Shown: positions 5,413 to 5,488 of the stretch, one piece after another
Position numbering within the stretch: position 1 is the first letter of the stretch
How the letters are laid out: every line of letters starts with the position of its first letter
Notes under the pieces: generated by a model
Database searches by the model: none
What the model was told of the DNA's origin: nothing
The model's input: only the letters and a program-made list of their open reading frames with translations
DNA from: Bacteroidota bacterium
GTDB lineage: Bacteria; Zhuqueibacterota; JdFR-76; DREG01
DNA length: 5,488 bases
NCBI GenBank assembly: GCA_030624545.1
Contig: JAUXJX010000160.1
Coordinates: 1 to 5,488, forward strand
Reading direction: 5' to 3'
Made by a program: the position numbers and the translations under genes

Positions 5413-5488
5413 TCAAATCGGAATGCTTTCGTATTCATTGATATTGTTACGCAAAAAAGAATACAAGTTCGATATGATAGTAACTGGG
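5251..5488 (+). CDS. Alternative plus-strand open frame, 79 codons, running off the window
   Basis: From ATG 5251 the frame is open to the right edge, beginning MSVIQPLPKTLKENAEFLAG and containing NLVITLDSNRNAFVFIDIV. It is codon-aligned with the minus-strand frame described at the same place, so only one of the two is likely to be real. In its favour are the lack of any stop and a purine-first codon bias slightly stronger than the other strand. Against it are the absence of a ribosome site before 5251 and a terminator pointing the other way. No family is recognised. Confidence 0.25.
   Translation, partial: MSVIQPLPKTLKENAEFLAGRRQLKFTPLKTYIAIHLEWLQFRRFRDNLVITLDSNRNAFVFIDIVTQKRIQVRYDSNW

Noticed and set aside
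5413..5415. In-frame TGA on the minus strand as a selenocysteine codon
   Set aside because: A small inverted repeat (5390-5402) lies ten bases downstream, but it is too short for a bacterial SECIS, and the surrounding residues lack any redox-type motif such as CxxU.

Overview
The window comes from a bacterium of moderate GC content with an outer membrane. Evidence for the outer membrane is a Sec-exported beta-barrel protein and a periplasmic metal-binding protein that has a cleavable signal peptide and no lipobox cysteine. The genome also carries a DivIVA-type gene beside yggS, an arrangement best known from Gram-positives but also seen in several outer-membrane phyla. Together with REP-like and CGCAGAG-type dispersed repeats, this points to a little-studied Gram-negative lineage such as deltaproteobacterial-, Nitrospirae-, Acidobacteria- or KSB1/FCB-like groups. 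The sequence alone does not fix the phylum.

Left part (1-922, minus strand): yggS, the PLP-homeostasis protein, is followed after 76 bases by the first 51 codons of a DivIVA-domain protein that runs off the window. A 278-base divergent intergenic region (923-1200) separates this housekeeping unit from the plus-strand genes.

Centre (1201-5133, plus strand): a likely metal (probably zinc) uptake locus. In order it holds a 94-residue two-helix membrane protein with HxH and Cys residues, a 464-residue outer-membrane beta-barrel with an N-terminal coiled coil and a Glu/Gly/His-rich loop, a ZnuA-like binding protein and a ZnuB-like ABC-3 permease. The inferred route is barrel across the outer membrane, binding protein in the periplasm, permease across the inner membrane. 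No ABC ATPase is encoded in the window, so the energising subunit must come from elsewhere. The barrel gene and znuA are separated by a 293-base element with long terminal inverted repeats (3004-3296) that contains a perfect REP-like palindrome. The gap between znuA and znuB holds a perfect TTGACA hexamer and a 12-base AT-rich palindrome.

Right end (5134-5488): just past znuB lies a degenerate copy of the same CGCAGAG repeat family, then an intrinsic terminator reading in the minus direction. It is followed by a short minus-strand reading frame that ends 12 bases before the terminator hairpin and is interrupted upstream by one in-frame TGA. A competing plus-strand frame also stays open to the window end, and the identity of this last gene is unresolved.
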